The notes: generated by a model not told the origin, from the sequence alone. 64,000 nt of DNA from Pterois miles (GCA_947000775.1 CAMQGK010000567.1:744001-808000), one strand, 5' to 3'. Positions 1 to 13,569 are shown, counted from the stretch's first letter. Numbers and translations: made by a program.

Positions 1-18
1 ACAGATGGGATGGGGATG

Positions 19-20
<2 letters not shown>

Positions 21-57
<37 letters not shown>
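21..57. repeat. (GT)18 microsatellite
   Basis: Uninterrupted GT dinucleotides. Confidence 0.95.
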
Positions 58-60
<3 letters not shown>

Positions 61-225
61 GGGGTGGCATACAGAGAGAGAAATGAGAAATATTTTTTTT
101 TCTCAAGCACTGCTCTTCCTTTTGTTAGTTATTTATTGTACCGTCGCTGACATGGGAGGCATGCCGAGGTGCTGAAACCGGCGTTTCACATGACCATTAA
201 TAAGTACGAGGAGCAGAGTGGGATG

Positions 226-227
<2 letters not shown>

Positions 228-296
<69 letters not shown>

Positions 297-304
297 ACAC
301 ACAC
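228..304. repeat. (CA)n microsatellite
   Basis: About 33 uninterrupted CA units then one CC interruption and a short CA continuation. Produces spurious Thr-His frames. Confidence 0.95.
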
Positions 305-1507
305 GGGTGTTCATCCTTCTTTCTCCTCCTCTTTTTTACCCGTTCCTCTCATTGCTGGCAGGATTTGATTAGAAAGCGCCTGATGGTCGGCGGTGATACA
401 AGCTGCAAGTCGCCGTTTGTTTCCCGGTTGTCGGCCTAAGTAATGAGCAGATACCGGAGTGGGAGGAGAAGGGTGGGAAGTGATGGGGTGCCGGGGGTGT
501 TAACCCGACTCAGCAACCGGGTATCCGATTAGGCTGCTGTCGATATCGTGGATCCCTGCCCTTCAGCTTGCTCTCGAGATGCTTTACGTGCTGCTGCGGC
601 GGCGGCTCATCTGAGGCCTTTATCGGCTATCAATAGTCGTCCCTTTCCCTTCACATGAGTTTATCTGAGAGGAGAAACAGCACAGAGCACCAGATTTTTG
701 TAATCCCTATCCATCCTTATTTGAATTCGGCCTCAAGCACCAGGACTCAGATTTGACGATAAATGCCTCAGATAGTTTGGGCTGCTTATTCTCATATTGG
801 GAGCTCTCATGCTTTCACTCTAGAGCATTTAAAAAGAACTGGCCAGTACAAATCACCCATTTTCTTAATTATTTTAGTTTACCAACTATTTGTGGTGAAG
901 ATTAAAAAATGTTATTCTGGTGCGCACGAAGTCCGTATGTGCATGAAGCACTGCATGGTCAAAAATGCATCATTAATCTCTAAACTTCTCCGTCACCATC
1001 CTCCCAATCTTTATTGCATTTTAAGAAATGTTCAGCTCTATTTTTATACATACGGTAGGCTATATTGTATATTATCTGCTATGCAAGGCGGGTCTCTCTC
1101 ATTTACAGGAAATATACAGATAATGTGCGCAACGGCGGGTTCCAACTTGGGACTGAAGAATGAGCCCCGATGCGCTCACATGTTTACTGACATTTTTTTT
1201 ATTTATTTTCTTTTAAATCCTGGAAACAGCATTCCTAGAGGTTCTATAACGCGTTTATATAACCAGACACAGCAGGAAGCTTTAGATTTATTCCCGCGTG
1301 AAATGCTTTTGCAATAGTGTCTACATTTAATAAATCGGGGTATAATCTGGTAAGACTTCAGTTTATGCAGAATTTTATTGATCTGAAAGTTAAAATATGA
1401 AGAAGGCCGGCCTGTACTGTGGCGTTATTTCAAGTGTCGGCGTAGTTAAATGGCGTCCGATGGCAGTTTTATGGACGGATCATAAACAACACATTGGCTT
1501 CACAACG

Positions 1508-1558
1508 GTGTGTGTGTGTGTGTGTGTGTATGTATGTGTGCGTGTATGTGTGAGTGTG
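1508..1558. repeat. Imperfect (TG)n microsatellite
   Basis: TG units with TA and CG interruptions. Confidence 0.9.
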
Positions 1559-2932
1559 GTGTTGGACGATGCGGTTTGCAGACCACAAAGGCTGCTTGTG
1601 CGCCACCATTGTAAAAAAATAGACACATACATGTAGTTTACGCGCACTTGAGTGCCTCCACTTTAGTCATTTGTAGCTGAAACGAACCGCTCCACACGCA
1701 GCCTTTGGTTGCAAAGTCTTAAACAAAGAAACGCTCCATTTTTTCCCAATATAAGCATCAAATCCTCTCTATTACGAGTACAAATGTTTACATGGTTTGC
1801 GCATGCCTCGAGTCACTCGTCATTCAAAGATTTCGTCGTTTAGCTCTTTGTGTGTAAATCGGTCGGAGGAGGAATGCTTTCTGAAAAATTAAAAACATAG
1901 AAGTTTCTTGATAGGAAAATGTTTCTAATTTATTGTACATAAAGTGAGTAACCTCGTCTTTCTTATCGGAATGAGTTCTATATGCTGAATATTGTTTTGT
2001 CTGTAATATAGATGATTTCTTTTTGTGCGTCATGTTCTTTAGATTCTGTTCTCCATGTTGTTGTGCCGACTGTCTGGATGATCTGATGTCAGTCCGATGT
2101 GTCTACGGTTTGTTTAATGGTGAACAGCGATGAGTTGGTGTAGTATTGGGACAGACAGGACGAAAAGGTTTCATTAAAATGCATCTATATAAATTATACT
2201 TTATATTTTGTTGACCCTTACTATGACTTTGTCCCGCTTCATGTCCCAGTATTTACTCTCCTGCCGGGAGGAACAAAGTTTCTGGAGTTTTTTTTTTTTT
2301 TTTTTTTTTTTTCATTTTACTTTCCCTCCGCTTTTCTTTTTTAAATCTAAGCCATGTGGCCACAGTAAAGACATCATTAACTAGCAGGCCGAACTCCAGT
2401 CACTCTGATCCTTTCTTCCCCTGTGAAATGTTCCAGTCCATTCCTGTATGTTTTCCTCTCTTCTGTGTTGTTGTTGTCTTTTTTTGTGTGCTGATGGCAC
2501 TGCTGATGCTGGATTCCTATTAAAGAAGAGACTTTACAGTAAACGCCCCGTGCTTCGTGTCGTTGCATCGCTGCTCCTAATTAAATAGAAGGTTGTCAGG
2601 GAGAAATGGTGGTGGGGGTAATTTGTGATTTACAACCGAAATTTGCATAATTTCCGTTATCTCCTCTTCTGCTGCTCTCTGGTGTGGATGAGACTGCAGT
2701 GGGGAAGTTCAGAGCTCAGCTTTAATTTCGGTTTCATCGCTTCGTACTTTCCAGACTGACTGTTCGAAGACAGAAAGAGACAGACAGACGCAGGAGACGG
2801 GCGGATGAGCCAGCATGTGTTTAAAATATGTGTCTCTTCGGTTGCACATTGAACCTTAAAGGAGAGGGGCGTCTGTTTGGCTGCAACACCAAAAGACTGT
2901 CATAAACTCATAAACACCCACCCTCTCTCACA

Positions 2933-2934
<2 letters not shown>

Positions 2935-2969
<35 letters not shown>
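2935..2969. repeat. (CA)n microsatellite
   Basis: Seventeen CA units followed by CG-rich GCTCGCACGCGCAC. Confidence 0.9.
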
Positions 2970-2972
<3 letters not shown>

Positions 2973-4297
2973 CGCACGCGCACACAGATGATGAGTGCAT
3001 TCATTAAAAGCGTCGCCATCCGTCCATTAGGAGCTTGTGAAGCCGCTGCGGTTCCTGTGTTTGTCTCTGCACCAAATGACTGATACAGACACCGAGTCTG
3101 ATGAGGGCTGCAGGATCCATGCTTCCTCTCTTGCCTCTCACGTGATGGAGAAACAGTAATAATGAGGGCTTGGAGTGGAATAGCGCAAGTAGTAAAAGTA
3201 CCATTTGTTGGTGTCCATGAGGAGAAACATCAGATATCAATAGTAAGAGAAAAGCAGCAGAAGCAGACGGACATTCATCAACTCTTTCAACTATATCATT
3301 GCTGGCACTTGCACTAAAGTAGTTCTAGTAACACTAATAGTAGGAAAAACGGGGGGGGGGGGGGATTATAACATCTTTTGTTCAGCATCAGTAATTAGTG
3401 ATTGCTTGTGCTGAATATCTCAAACTTTGATATAGGGCATCCATATTTCTCTTCTATAAATAAAACTCACTTGGACATCTATTACATAATCACCCATTTT
3501 GTGAGTTAATGCTAAATGCAGCGTTCCCTTGCTACAACCTACCCCACTACTAGGTGAGCTGTAACACTTGCTAGCGCCAGTAAGAGGTGATTTGCTGAAA
3601 TAAGATCCACACTAGAGAAGTTATAAGAAATTTATAGAAAAATACATAATAAACAGCTTTAAGGGTTCCATCACTGTCACAGGTCAATAGATGGCTGCCC
3701 CTTGGTTGCAGGCTTTGTAGACCCAGAACTGACATTTCAATAAACTTGTACAGCCATCCTTACATTTACCTAACTGTTTTGGCATGTTGATTTGAAATTA
3801 GCATGAATGCAAAACATCAGTTCAACTACCGAAACAGTTAATTTATGTTATGTAATCCAAAATGTTGTATCTTAAAAAAACTGTATCTAAAAGATAATCC
3901 TGATAATTTTCTTTTTTTTTATTACCTGTGAATATTTTTTGTAATAAAATCCATTATGTGCTCACAAAGCCACGCCGCTTCTCCTGACAACTCAAAACGT
4001 TAATGGGAGTATTTAATATTGATGACATTGCCACAGCTCTTTTCTGATTGGTTAAACTGACAGTGTTACAACCATCCCTAGTCTCCCCTGTATACTGTGA
4101 TCATTACACTAACTGTTATCATATGCTTTGCAAAGACTTGCCAGTGTCTCTACCCTATTAGTAGCCAACTACTACTCCAGGTCATGGGTCCAAATCCCCC
4201 CATCGTACTGTAACTCTACCCTCCTCACCACCAAAGCAAGTTAAGCATTTCTGTTGAATTGTCTGACTATATATTTTACAAACTCTATCTGTCTTCA

Positions 4298-4540
4298 AGA
4301 GGACCTATCATGCTCAGTTTCAGGTGCATAGTTGTATTATGGTTTTCTAATAAAACATGTTTACATGTCTTAATGTTACGCTTTATTTTTCTCATGTCAG
4401 CTGTGTTACAGGACCTATTTTCACCCTCGATCTGAAACACTCAGTTTGAACTCCTGCTCCTGAAAAAGCCCGCTCTGCTCTGACTGGCCAGCTGACCCAC
4501 TCTGTCGTGATTGGTTGACCAAACTAAATCCTTAGAACTC
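4298..4540 (-). mobile_element. TTAA-family related element, reverse orientation
   Basis: AGAGGACCTATCATGCTCAG, then ATGTTTACATGTCTTAATGT, is the reverse complement of the family's right end; it continues with a diverged CTCTGCTCTGACTGGCCAG. The flank reads TTCAA where TTAA is expected. It may extend towards 4860. Confidence 0.45.
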
Positions 4541-4857
4541 TGCTTCAGTTCGGCTCTAACCAGCTTTGTTTGATGGCGTGCCAAACCAGCTACTGGATGG
4601 GTTTTATGCAAACGTGTTACTTTCTGACGTCACCGCGTTACAAAAGAAAAGGCAGGACTTAAAGCGAGACATTTCAAAACACAGCAGTATTTCTGTGGGA
4701 GAGAGTAACTCCCTTTGGTTTGGACTTTGTATCTTTGCACAAAAAAATTACATAACATACTAAAATTTCCCCCTAAAAAAAATAAAATCTTTTTGATATA
4801 GAGTCTAGAGGAAACACTGCCATGTACAGCAGAATGCATCATTTCCAGCAGCCCCAC

Positions 4858-4909
4858 TGAGGACATGACCCTGGTGTCCTCAGTGGCAGCTCCACCCCTG
4901 GTTGCAGGA
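4858..4909. repeat. Dispersed repeat shared with 30508-30559
   Basis: TGAGGACATGACCCTGGTGT CCTCAGTGGCAG lines up over about 50 bases with GGAAGACATGACCTCAGCGT CCTCAGTAGAAG at 30508, roughly 75% identical. Likely part of a fish repeat. Confidence 0.4.
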
Positions 4910-5540
4910 CTAAGTAGTAATAGTAAAGCAGTAGGTGTGTAGCTTACACAGCTAACAGAGGCATCAGCAGCAGTTGTCTTGGTAACACTTCGTCTTAAGC
5001 ATTTCTAAGGACTACACATAACCTATACATACATGAAATGGTTTATAACACACCTCAATATGCTATGTTATAGTTTTTACATTTTGTCTTCAAGGGACAA
5101 TGAGTAGGATTTAGTGGCATCTAGCGGGGAGGTTGCAGATTACAACCATTTGAATAACACCCCCTTCACACAGAGGAGTCCCCCTCATAGTCATCTTAGT
5201 AGCTGTATGTGTAATAGCAAGAAATAAACAGTGCTGGCAGTGTAAGCAGTCCTGGTGTAAAGAGGTACAAAGTGTCAGCACAGCCTCTCTGCTTCACCCT
5301 GCACTGCTGGGCCCAGCCAATGAGGCCTCAGGGTTTAAGCAGATTTAGGCTCTGGCCCCAACAAAGCCTATCCCATAAACCATCTGTGGACTCGACGGCG
5401 GATGATTGTGATACTTCTCTGAGGTCTAGCGGGGTCGGAGCTTCATTAAATCCAGAAGCCCCGCGCTCTGCTGCAGGCCTCCCTCCAGTCTCAGCCCGCC
5501 ATCCCAGGGAAGGACAGCAACTGCAAGCTGCTTCACCCAA

Positions 5541-5541
<1 letters not shown>

Positions 5542-5583
<42 letters not shown>
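5542..5583. repeat. (TG)n(GA)n compound microsatellite
   Basis: TG units to 5562 switch to GA units. Confidence 0.92.
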
Positions 5584-5851
5584 GGGGGTGAGGGGGGCAC
5601 AGTAAATCTACAAGAATGCAGCGAGCAGGAGCCTCACACAACAACAACACATTCACATCAGGTTAAAACAAGGATGAGTTTCAGTTATGGAGGCAGAGAA
5701 ACACCAGGGAGACATCATGGTCACATCTGAAGGGCAGAGCCAGGAGCAGCAGTACTGTTATTATTCCTGGGTAAAGTGAAAAGCAATAATTCTACAAGCA
5801 GCTGTTGTCGTTATAGCATGAAAGAAACATATACAGCAACATATGCATTTA

Positions 5852-5985
5852 TTAAGAGGGACATATCATGAAAAACTCACTTTTTTTGCTTATATATCTT
5901 GGTATGTGAGTGTCTACCAAACCACAAACTGTGAAATAAGACAACCCAGTCCTTTTTTGTGGGCCGTCAGAACACATGATTGAAA
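5852..5985. mobile_element. TTAA-family element, left end
   Basis: TTAA (5852-5855) followed by GAGGGACATATCATGAAAAA and ACCAAACCACAAACTGTG, the left terminus and first third of the family. The remainder is lost or diverged. Confidence 0.5.
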
Positions 5986-6222
5986 GTGATGTTTGTAATA
6001 GACCTGCCTGTCCACCAGAGGAGAGCGTGTCAGCACAACACACAGCGGTTCGAGAAATAGTCACGGAATTGAATATTTTTGATTTGTGTTCATAGACAAG
6101 AGTTTTCCTTTTTTTTCATGACACTCAGCACAACTTTGAACAGTGTATTTTTCCTGCTTTTTCCCATGAACGTCCAGCAACGTGTGACGCACATGTCAAT
6201 TTCCAGTTTCCAGTTTTTTCAA

Positions 6223-6360
6223 AATAAAACTACTAAGTTAGGTTTAGGAATAGATCAGCTTGGCTAGGTTGAGACAATAAAATTACTTAGTTAGGTTTAG
6301 GAATAGACTGACTCGGTTAGTTTTAGACAATAAAACTACTAAGTTTGGTTCAGGAGAAGG
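6223..6360. repeat. 53-base tandem repeat, 2.6 copies
   Basis: Units begin AATAAAACTACTAAGTTAGG at 6223, AATAAAATTACTTAGTTAGG at 6276 and AATAAAACTACTAAGTTTGG at 6329: exactly 53 bases each. A diverged GGTTTAGGCAACAACA fragment near 6606 may be related. Confidence 0.7.
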
Positions 6361-6957
6361 TGGCGGTTTTTGAACTGCCCATCCACCCTGACCTCCTCTC
6401 TCTGTGGCGTTCGCTGTTCTTTATACTTCCCAGTTTGCAATTACGTGGATTACATTATGAGTTGATTTCATGCTGACCATTGCTAACAGAAATGTGAAAT
6501 TTGTGTCTATATACAGGAATCAATACATTCGATTTCGTGGCTATTTCAGAAACTGCTGTGCAACTGGGCTGTGTATGAAGGTGCAGAAAACAAAACCACT
6601 CACTTAGGTTTAGGCAACAACACACCTAAGTACAATATGTGTGGAAACATCTAACATAAGTGCAGAATCCATGTCACAAGCATAGCTTACAAAATAAAAC
6701 ACCAGTCTCCTGGTTGAAAGTCCTGTGTTTGCTGGACCATCCACATCCCTTCCCTACTGCCAGAGCTGCTGAGTGCATTTTACTAGCTCTGAACCTAGCA
6801 TACTCACATGCATGCATTTACACTGCAGTCAGTGCAGACCTCATAGCGTCCAAATGGCACGTCAAAAGCACAAACAGCGTTCTAATCGCATGCTTTTGCC
6901 TTGGGCATTATCATGTCATTTACATGCCTTTCCATGTGACTAGACTTTACAGACTCA

Positions 6958-7221
6958 TTAGAATAAACCACCCACAGATGGAGAACTTTGCCAAGGTGCA
7001 ACATATTTTTCTCTCCAGCCAATCAGAGCAGACTGGGCTTTTTCAGGAGGAGGTCTTAAAGAGACAGGCGCTAAAGCGGAGCATTTCAGACAGAGGGGGA
7101 TTACAGGAATATTCAGTATGGGGAAAATAATGTGTTTTTTGAACAGTAAAGCATGTAGACATGTTGTGGTAGAAACCCAGAATACAAGTATGACTCTGAA
7201 AATGAGCATGACATGTTGTCC
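6958..7221. mobile_element. TTAA-family element, right-half copy
   Basis: Begins at GAATAAACCACCCACAG and continues through CCAGCCAATCAGAGCAG and GTCTTAAAGAGACAGGCG to TTAA at 7222-7225. The left half is missing or too diverged to see. Confidence 0.6.
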
Positions 7222-8234
7222 TTAAGTAGAACCAACATTAGTTATCAGTTCTAATCATGCAGAAAAAAAGTCAAATACTTTTACAACACTTACCCTGGAG
7301 TTAGCCCTGCTTTGATTGTCTATTAGATTGTCATTCTACATACAGTATATGAAATAAAATAATCTAATGTAACTCTGTTTAACAGCTATAATATTATATG
7401 CTCTGGATCTGGACACCAAGAGAAACCTGGAACAGGAGAATTTTCTCTAATAAAATCTCTGCAGTGTCACTGGTGTGGAGTCAGTTATTGGAAGATAGTT
7501 ATGCAAAAATTGTCACTCATACACCAACAAAACCATCTCCCTTTCTCTGTCACATACCCAAACTGTTAGGCAATGGAAAAAAAAAAATCCAGATTGGCTC
7601 ATTGTGCGGTGATTTAGCTGTGCAGCTAAATAGGTGCAGACCTCATCATTCTAGTGACATTTTCAGAAAGTAAATGGGCTGCACAAGACAAACCACGTGC
7701 TGCTGTTGGCAAAATTCATATTTCAAACCAGGCGAACGTGGCCAATCCAATATGTCTTCACTTTATCCTCTCATATTAAAACAGAGGCTGCAGATAATAA
7801 CCGGCTTCACTGACACACTCTGGGTGGATGTTAGAGCGCACCAGGCCCCGAGCAGCTCTCCCCCATCCCACACTTTGAATGAGCTGTTTTACACAGCGCG
7901 GCTTCTATAATTCATCAAGCAGCAGAGAATATCATTCATATTCATAAATTTCCTCAAAGAGAGTTATGGTCCCGCTGATACAAAGGGCTGTATGGATCAG
8001 ATCACATCAGCCATTCTGGACTCATTAACAGTTAGATGGTAAGCCAAATGCTGCTGGCTGCTCTGCACATGTTACAACTGCCTCTGACTGCAGAGACATA
8101 TTATATTATTAGTATATTTAATAATATTAAAAAAATATTAAGATGAAGAAGAAGAAGAGGAAAAGAAGAGGAAGAAAAAATATTATTATTGCTATTATTA
8201 TAATTAATAATAAGAATAACAACAAACAGGCATA

Positions 8235-8305
<71 letters not shown>

Positions 8306-8314
8306 TAATAATAA
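8235..8314. repeat. (AAT)n microsatellite
   Basis: About 26 AAT units with one AAC near the end. Confidence 0.93.
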
Positions 8315-8703
8315 ACAGTATTTTGACATGTCACATGTCAGCTGCATCTACCTTGGCACAGCCTACAACAACAATAAAAATATGAGCATGTGTTACTGCA
8401 CTTAATGCACTTTTAATTATTTTTGATTATGCATATTACAGCTCTTTTTCACCTGCTGAAAAAATGGAATGGAGGAATATTAAAGTAATGCAACAATAGC
8501 TAAGGATTTTTTAACTCAAAGTCGACTTATTAGCTTTTTATAGAGCTTTCAGTTCATTTTCTCCCCTAGCAAAGTTTTTTTTTAGGTCAACTACTTCCTT
8601 TTTTTTTCCCAAAACACACTCAAATAACTCAATAGAGAAATTAATAATAAATTAAACATGTTGGATTTTATACCAACCAATAAATAAATTCATCGATAAA
8701 TAA

Positions 8704-8705
<2 letters not shown>

Positions 8706-8734
<29 letters not shown>

Positions 8735-8762
8735 TATTATTATTATTATTATTATTATTATA
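8706..8762. repeat. (TAA)n(TTA)n self-complementary array
   Basis: Nine TAA units followed by nine TTA units form a near-perfect palindrome centred on TAATTA near 8734. Confidence 0.92.
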
Positions 8763-11022
8763 AAGAAAAAAAGACGTTGTGCGCTAAGTTAATAATTCAG
8801 AAAATTCAAAGTGAACCAACAGGCTAAATAACATTTTTTCTGGACTTAAGTTTCAAATTTAGAAATCAACTTGCAGGAGACAGTCTCGTGTTATTTGTTT
8901 GGCATGGCGTTCGCCCCTGTTGGCCCATTACTTTGAAAGCGGTTAATGTAGAAGCGCATCCAGTCCATCGCTCCGCTTCTTCCAAATGATTCCCATCCAT
9001 CTGCATTCATAGTAGTTGTGCTTCAAAGCAACAAATCTCGGACCAGTTTGATTTCTAGCAGCGCGTCGCCCGTTGGAGCCGCCCAGGAAAGATGAGGCTT
9101 CCTGCATCTATTCCTTCTGTAACTGTAAAACCGCAAGTGGACTCCGCCGGTCAGAGCGGGCCGTCAGGGTTTGTTACATTTGTTTTATTTTACTTTGCTT
9201 TTGAAAGAAAAATCTGATAGTATTTCTCCCTTTGGACCAATAAAGCTGCAGCTTTCTCTTCTCTTCTCCTCCTCCTCCTCCTTTTCTTCTTTCTCACGTC
9301 AGTTGTTTTGCACACTTCCTATTTTCAAACATGGAAACAAACAGCACGAGAGGAGCAGGATGTGCTGCACGCACCGGGGGTCTCGAGCTCACTGGCACAA
9401 AAAAAAAAAAAAAAAACATGCGGAGGGGGCGGGTGGGTGGGTGATGAGGGATGCGGGAGCGGATGAGCGCAAGCTGGAAGAAGAAGCCGCCGCTGTCTGT
9501 CGTAAAAACAGCAAAGAGGAAGACGGAAAAGGAGCGGAGAGGAGAGAAAGAGGATCCAATGCGGTGCAGCGCAATAAAAGAATATGACGGCAATAAAAGT
9601 TTATAGCGTATAAATTTCTGAAGGTTAAGAACTAAACGGCTGTAAAGCAAACACGCCGAAAGAAAGAGAAGGGGGGCGAGGAAAGACACACAGAGAGAGG
9701 AAATATTAGGAAAAGTTTCAAATCCCCCTGCTTGATAATTTATTTGGTGGTTATATTGATAGGCACTGAAGACGGGAGAGGAGAGCAAATATTAGTGTGA
9801 GGCTGCTTCTATATTTGACGTGAGAGAGGCAGTGGGGAGAGGCCTGGACGTGGAGGGTTACAGTACTATATAGTGGGATTCTCCTCGTTTGATTGTGTAC
9901 TACGGATGTGTGTGGAAGGGGGACGAGTCTCCTTCCTCCTCCTCTTCTTTTCAACGTTGGGAGTTTTATTGTTTTGTAGCCGTTTGGCTCTGTTGGGGTA
10001 TTTCTTGCATCTCGGTTGTCTGTGTGTGTCCGACCCCTTTGTCTCACTTAGATGCATCCTCACAGCCGAGGCTGTAAATACCACCCCACTAGGAAAAAAC
10101 GAACACCAAAAACACAAGCACACAGCAGACCCCGTTAGACCAGAGCGCTGTGGCCGGTTCCCATGGCTCTTTTCCGTCCTAGGGGCCACGGCGGGGCCCG
10201 GGCTGGGGCTGCGCAGCGGGTAGGAAGGCAAACAAATATCTACGTGATGTTGAACCTTATGTAGAAACACGGGGAAACTATCGAGGTGGTATTTTACATG
10301 GTTACATTTGTTATTATTATTACATATTTGTGAAATCCTGCGCTATTTTCAGTGTCTGTGTTAATGAGAGCCTAATCGGGGTTCATATTTCTACAGGACC
10401 TGGGCTGTAGTCTCTTCAGATAGTGGTAACAACCGTTTTTACAGTCTGTTTACAGCCTGTAATTTAGCTATCCGCAGACACGCGCGCGTGCAAATGCGCA
10501 CACACACCTCAGGTCCCTGAAAACATGAAAGCAGCGATCATCTGCGGTAATAAAACGGGTCTGAACTGGACTTCACTTACATACACGCGGTTACACGTTT
10601 CACTCTAACAGGCTCCATTTATTCACATGCTCTTTGTTTTCTGCAGTTGTTTCACAGTTTGGAACAACGGCGATGCCTGTGGCGCATTTTCAGAAACGTC
10701 TAAAACACAACCAAATAATAATAATAATCAGAAATACAATCAATATAAGACACTATTATATTAACAATATTTATTATATGTATTGTTTAGAGTTAAAGTT
10801 CATCATTTTTAGCATTCTGTTTCATTTTTTTAGCGTATTGTTATATTTTGTATGTGAAAATATATATGGAAATACCACAACGTTCATAGTCTCACAGGTT
10901 TGTTTTTCAGCGTTTCTAAAATACATAAATCTAAAATGCAGCACTTTAGACAGACTTACATAATTCTATGGAGGAAGAATGATTGTTGTTAAGTGTAATA
11001 AATGTAATAATGCTGATATTTT

Positions 11023-11026
<4 letters not shown>

Positions 11027-11076
<50 letters not shown>
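11027..11076. repeat. (TA)n microsatellite
   Basis: About 25 TA units followed by CACGCACGCACACACA. Confidence 0.93.
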
Positions 11077-11079
<3 letters not shown>

Positions 11080-13152
11080 GCACGCACACACATCAGCACA
11101 TACTTCCAGTATTAAATGCTAAAATTGTTAATTATTATTATTATTAGTATTAAAACAGATCTAGTACAATATGTGTTTATATTGAGTACTCAGAGATATA
11201 GAGTTGCATAAATAGCTTTGTGGAGAATTAACCTTGTTAGCTCCATGTATTATACAGTATATGTATAATATACAGTTTTATAACTAGATATTTAGTTTAT
11301 ATTTTGTGCTATTAATTTAATTTGTAGGTACATTTGTACATTTAAAGGTACATTTCTTTGTTCACCTTAGAAATTAGATTTAAATTCAATATTTTTTGGT
11401 TTCTAAAGCAAACAGTGCAGACTTGGCTGTGTAACAGTCGGAATAAATTATATCGTTAACCTATTGCGTCGGTGCTATATTGACCCGCACGGAGTCCATT
11501 TTTAACCCAGTGATTTTTGGTGAAAAAAACTCAATAAATGTATTACCAAGACTATATTTACGGATTATTTTCCTTTACATTTCCAGTCAGACACTTCCAT
11601 GTGACAGGCCTGTCTTCATTTCGCAAAACCCAAATCAACCGTCACACCTGGCCTCCAATTACAACCCGCAGTTTTATTTTAGAGCAGCTTATACAGCTTT
11701 ATGTGCGGACTTAATAGAACCATAAAGCCGCATTACCGGCCCACTTCCCCCCTTGTGGCCTTACTGCAACGTGCCGCTTGATGGCGCTCATGCTCCACCG
11801 ATAGAACAGACCTCGCCTGAGGCTGCGCCTGCGTTCATGGAAAGGCTAACACATGCATGGGCTCCTTTCAGGGGTGAAACTTGCCGTATTCCTCTTCTTA
11901 ATGTATTTTAAAGGGGGTGTTTTGAAGAAGTGAGGCCGCTCTTTGACTTTGCTCTAGAACATTGTGACATTTGAAGCAGGCTTTGGTCATTTTCACAGAG
12001 TGCACAGGGGATGAAGAGGAAGGGTTGAGGCCTTGAAAAATAATAAGCCATACGCGTGCAGGATACGTATGGGCTGCCAGGAAATGGTTATTTTTCCTGG
12101 TGCAAAATGCACAACAAGGACGCTCTCACCTCACCCGATTTCAGAGTTTGTAGGAATGTATGGGAGTAGTGCTTGTGTACTGAGACGTTTTTCTTCACGT
12201 AGAATGTGAGGGATATCTCCATCCAGCGCATTCAGGATACACATAGATCTGTATGTGCACTGCTGCTGAATCCAATCTCTCCTGTGTGAAGATGTAATTA
12301 GATTTGACGCAGAGGATGTTGGTCATTTAGGCCGCTCGTTGTTTCGTCCAGGTGCGTGCATTCTGCAGGAATGGACAGTTCCCCTGGAAGAAGATGTTTT
12401 TTCTCTTTCTTTTTTTTGCGCACCGCATTCATGTCTCACTATCAGACAACACATCTCATAAGCAAACGCTTTATTGGAAGTGTAAAACACGGCGCGGTGA
12501 AGTTCCAACAAGATCATATTCTGGGCGATAAATTGGAAAAATACTGCGGCAATTACTCCTCTGGAAGTCGGGCGTACAATCAGCTGATTTACCACAACAC
12601 AGTCTGTAATTCAGGCGGGTGCTGGCAACGTTTGGGCCTCTTGTGTCGGCGCTGTATAATCTAAATAAATTAGATTCGGGTAATGACATTTTTATTTGGC
12701 TGATGTGGGTGCGAAACAGCCCATGTTGAAAATAAATTGATATCTCCAAAACAAAAAATAATCAAAAGAGGAAATTCTCAGCTGGAGGACCCTCCATCAG
12801 CGGTTCCTCGTATCTGATTGATCGGCAACTTCCAAATCTATCGTCATATTCTAAGTAGAAATTACTCCACAGTTGAGTCTTTGCACTTTAGGCCATGGTA
12901 CTTTTTACCAGCACGGTGCTCTCTACAAGGCCGAGCTTAACCTTTCCACAATTCATCCCTCGTTAGAAACAAATCCTCCACCTCAGCTTACACTCCAAAA
13001 GGAGGAACCACAATCGTGTGGAAAACACGGCGAAAATGATAATTAAATACCGAAGCAGGCGTGAGGCGTTTACGGCAAAGGGCGCGTCGTAAAAAGCTCC
13101 TTTTTGTTTCTGTGCTGCGAGGACGTAAACAAGCAAACACTGCCCCTCCGCT

Positions 13153-13364
13153 TTTATGGAGCTTTATAGTTTGTTAAAGCGTTTACAGCCACTTTCTCTG
13201 AGTCTATTATACCCTCCCCGGCCCTCCTTACATGTTTATGGAGATCATATTTATAAAAGTGTACGATGATCAGCAGCAGGAGCGCGTCTATTTTCTGACC
13301 AGCAGCAGTCAGACTGGAGGAACGACTCTGACAACTGGTTTTAAAACCTCAATTACATTTATAG
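13153..13364 (+). promoter_or_regulatory. Cdx/posterior-Hox-type motif cluster upstream of hoxb8a
   Basis: Five TTTATRR motifs in 212 bases: TTTATGG 13153-13159, TTTATAG 13163-13169, TTTATGG 13235-13241, TTTATAA 13250-13256, TTTATAG 13358-13364. It lies 1.4-1.6 kb before the hoxb8a ATG in otherwise non-repetitive sequence. Cdx proteins are known to drive mouse Hoxb8 through similar sites; equivalence here is inference. Confidence 0.4.
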
Positions 13365-13569
13365 GCTGGTACTTGTTAAAACCAATACCAATTAGGACCC
13401 CTCTACTCTCTCTCTCTCCCTCCCAGTCTGTGTTAACCTCTCTCGCACAGGCTGCTTGACATTTTCGGGCCTCGTTCACTTCGCAGCCGATGCGCTCTTT
13501 CCTTTAAAGATTCAGGGAGAGAAATGAAAAAGAGCAATTAATGAGGGATGCTCTCGACGATGCGATGCA

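Larger units (their letters stand above)
1..2870. other. Upstream spacer (hoxb9a side), part 1
   Basis: Non-coding sequence with a GT array (21-57), a CA array (228-304), a TG array (1508-1558) and a 25-base T run (2288-2312). Open frames here are CA-repeat artefacts or lack any recognisable domain. Should belong to the hoxb9a-hoxb8a spacer or the hoxb9a 3' side. Confidence 0.6.
2871..8100. other. Upstream spacer, part 2: repeat-element-rich
   Basis: Contains a CA array (2935-2969), a G run (3351-3363), and several fragments of dispersed fish-type repeats: a TTAA-family copy in reverse at 4298-4540, a segment duplicated in the hoxb7a intron (4858-4909), a left end of the TTAA family at 5852-5985, 53-base tandem repeats (6223-6360) and another TTAA-family right half (6958-7221). 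No gene is supported. Confidence 0.6.

Noticed and set aside
763..1317. 184-residue open frame upstream of hoxb8a
   Set aside because: No domain, no likely splice partners and AT-rich codon use; looks like a chance frame.
5098..5190. CTCF-like TGGCATCTAGCGGGG and the CACTAGATGTCAC at 22990
   Set aside because: Both lie in sequence resembling dispersed fish repeats and match only 12/14; not listed as sites in their own right.
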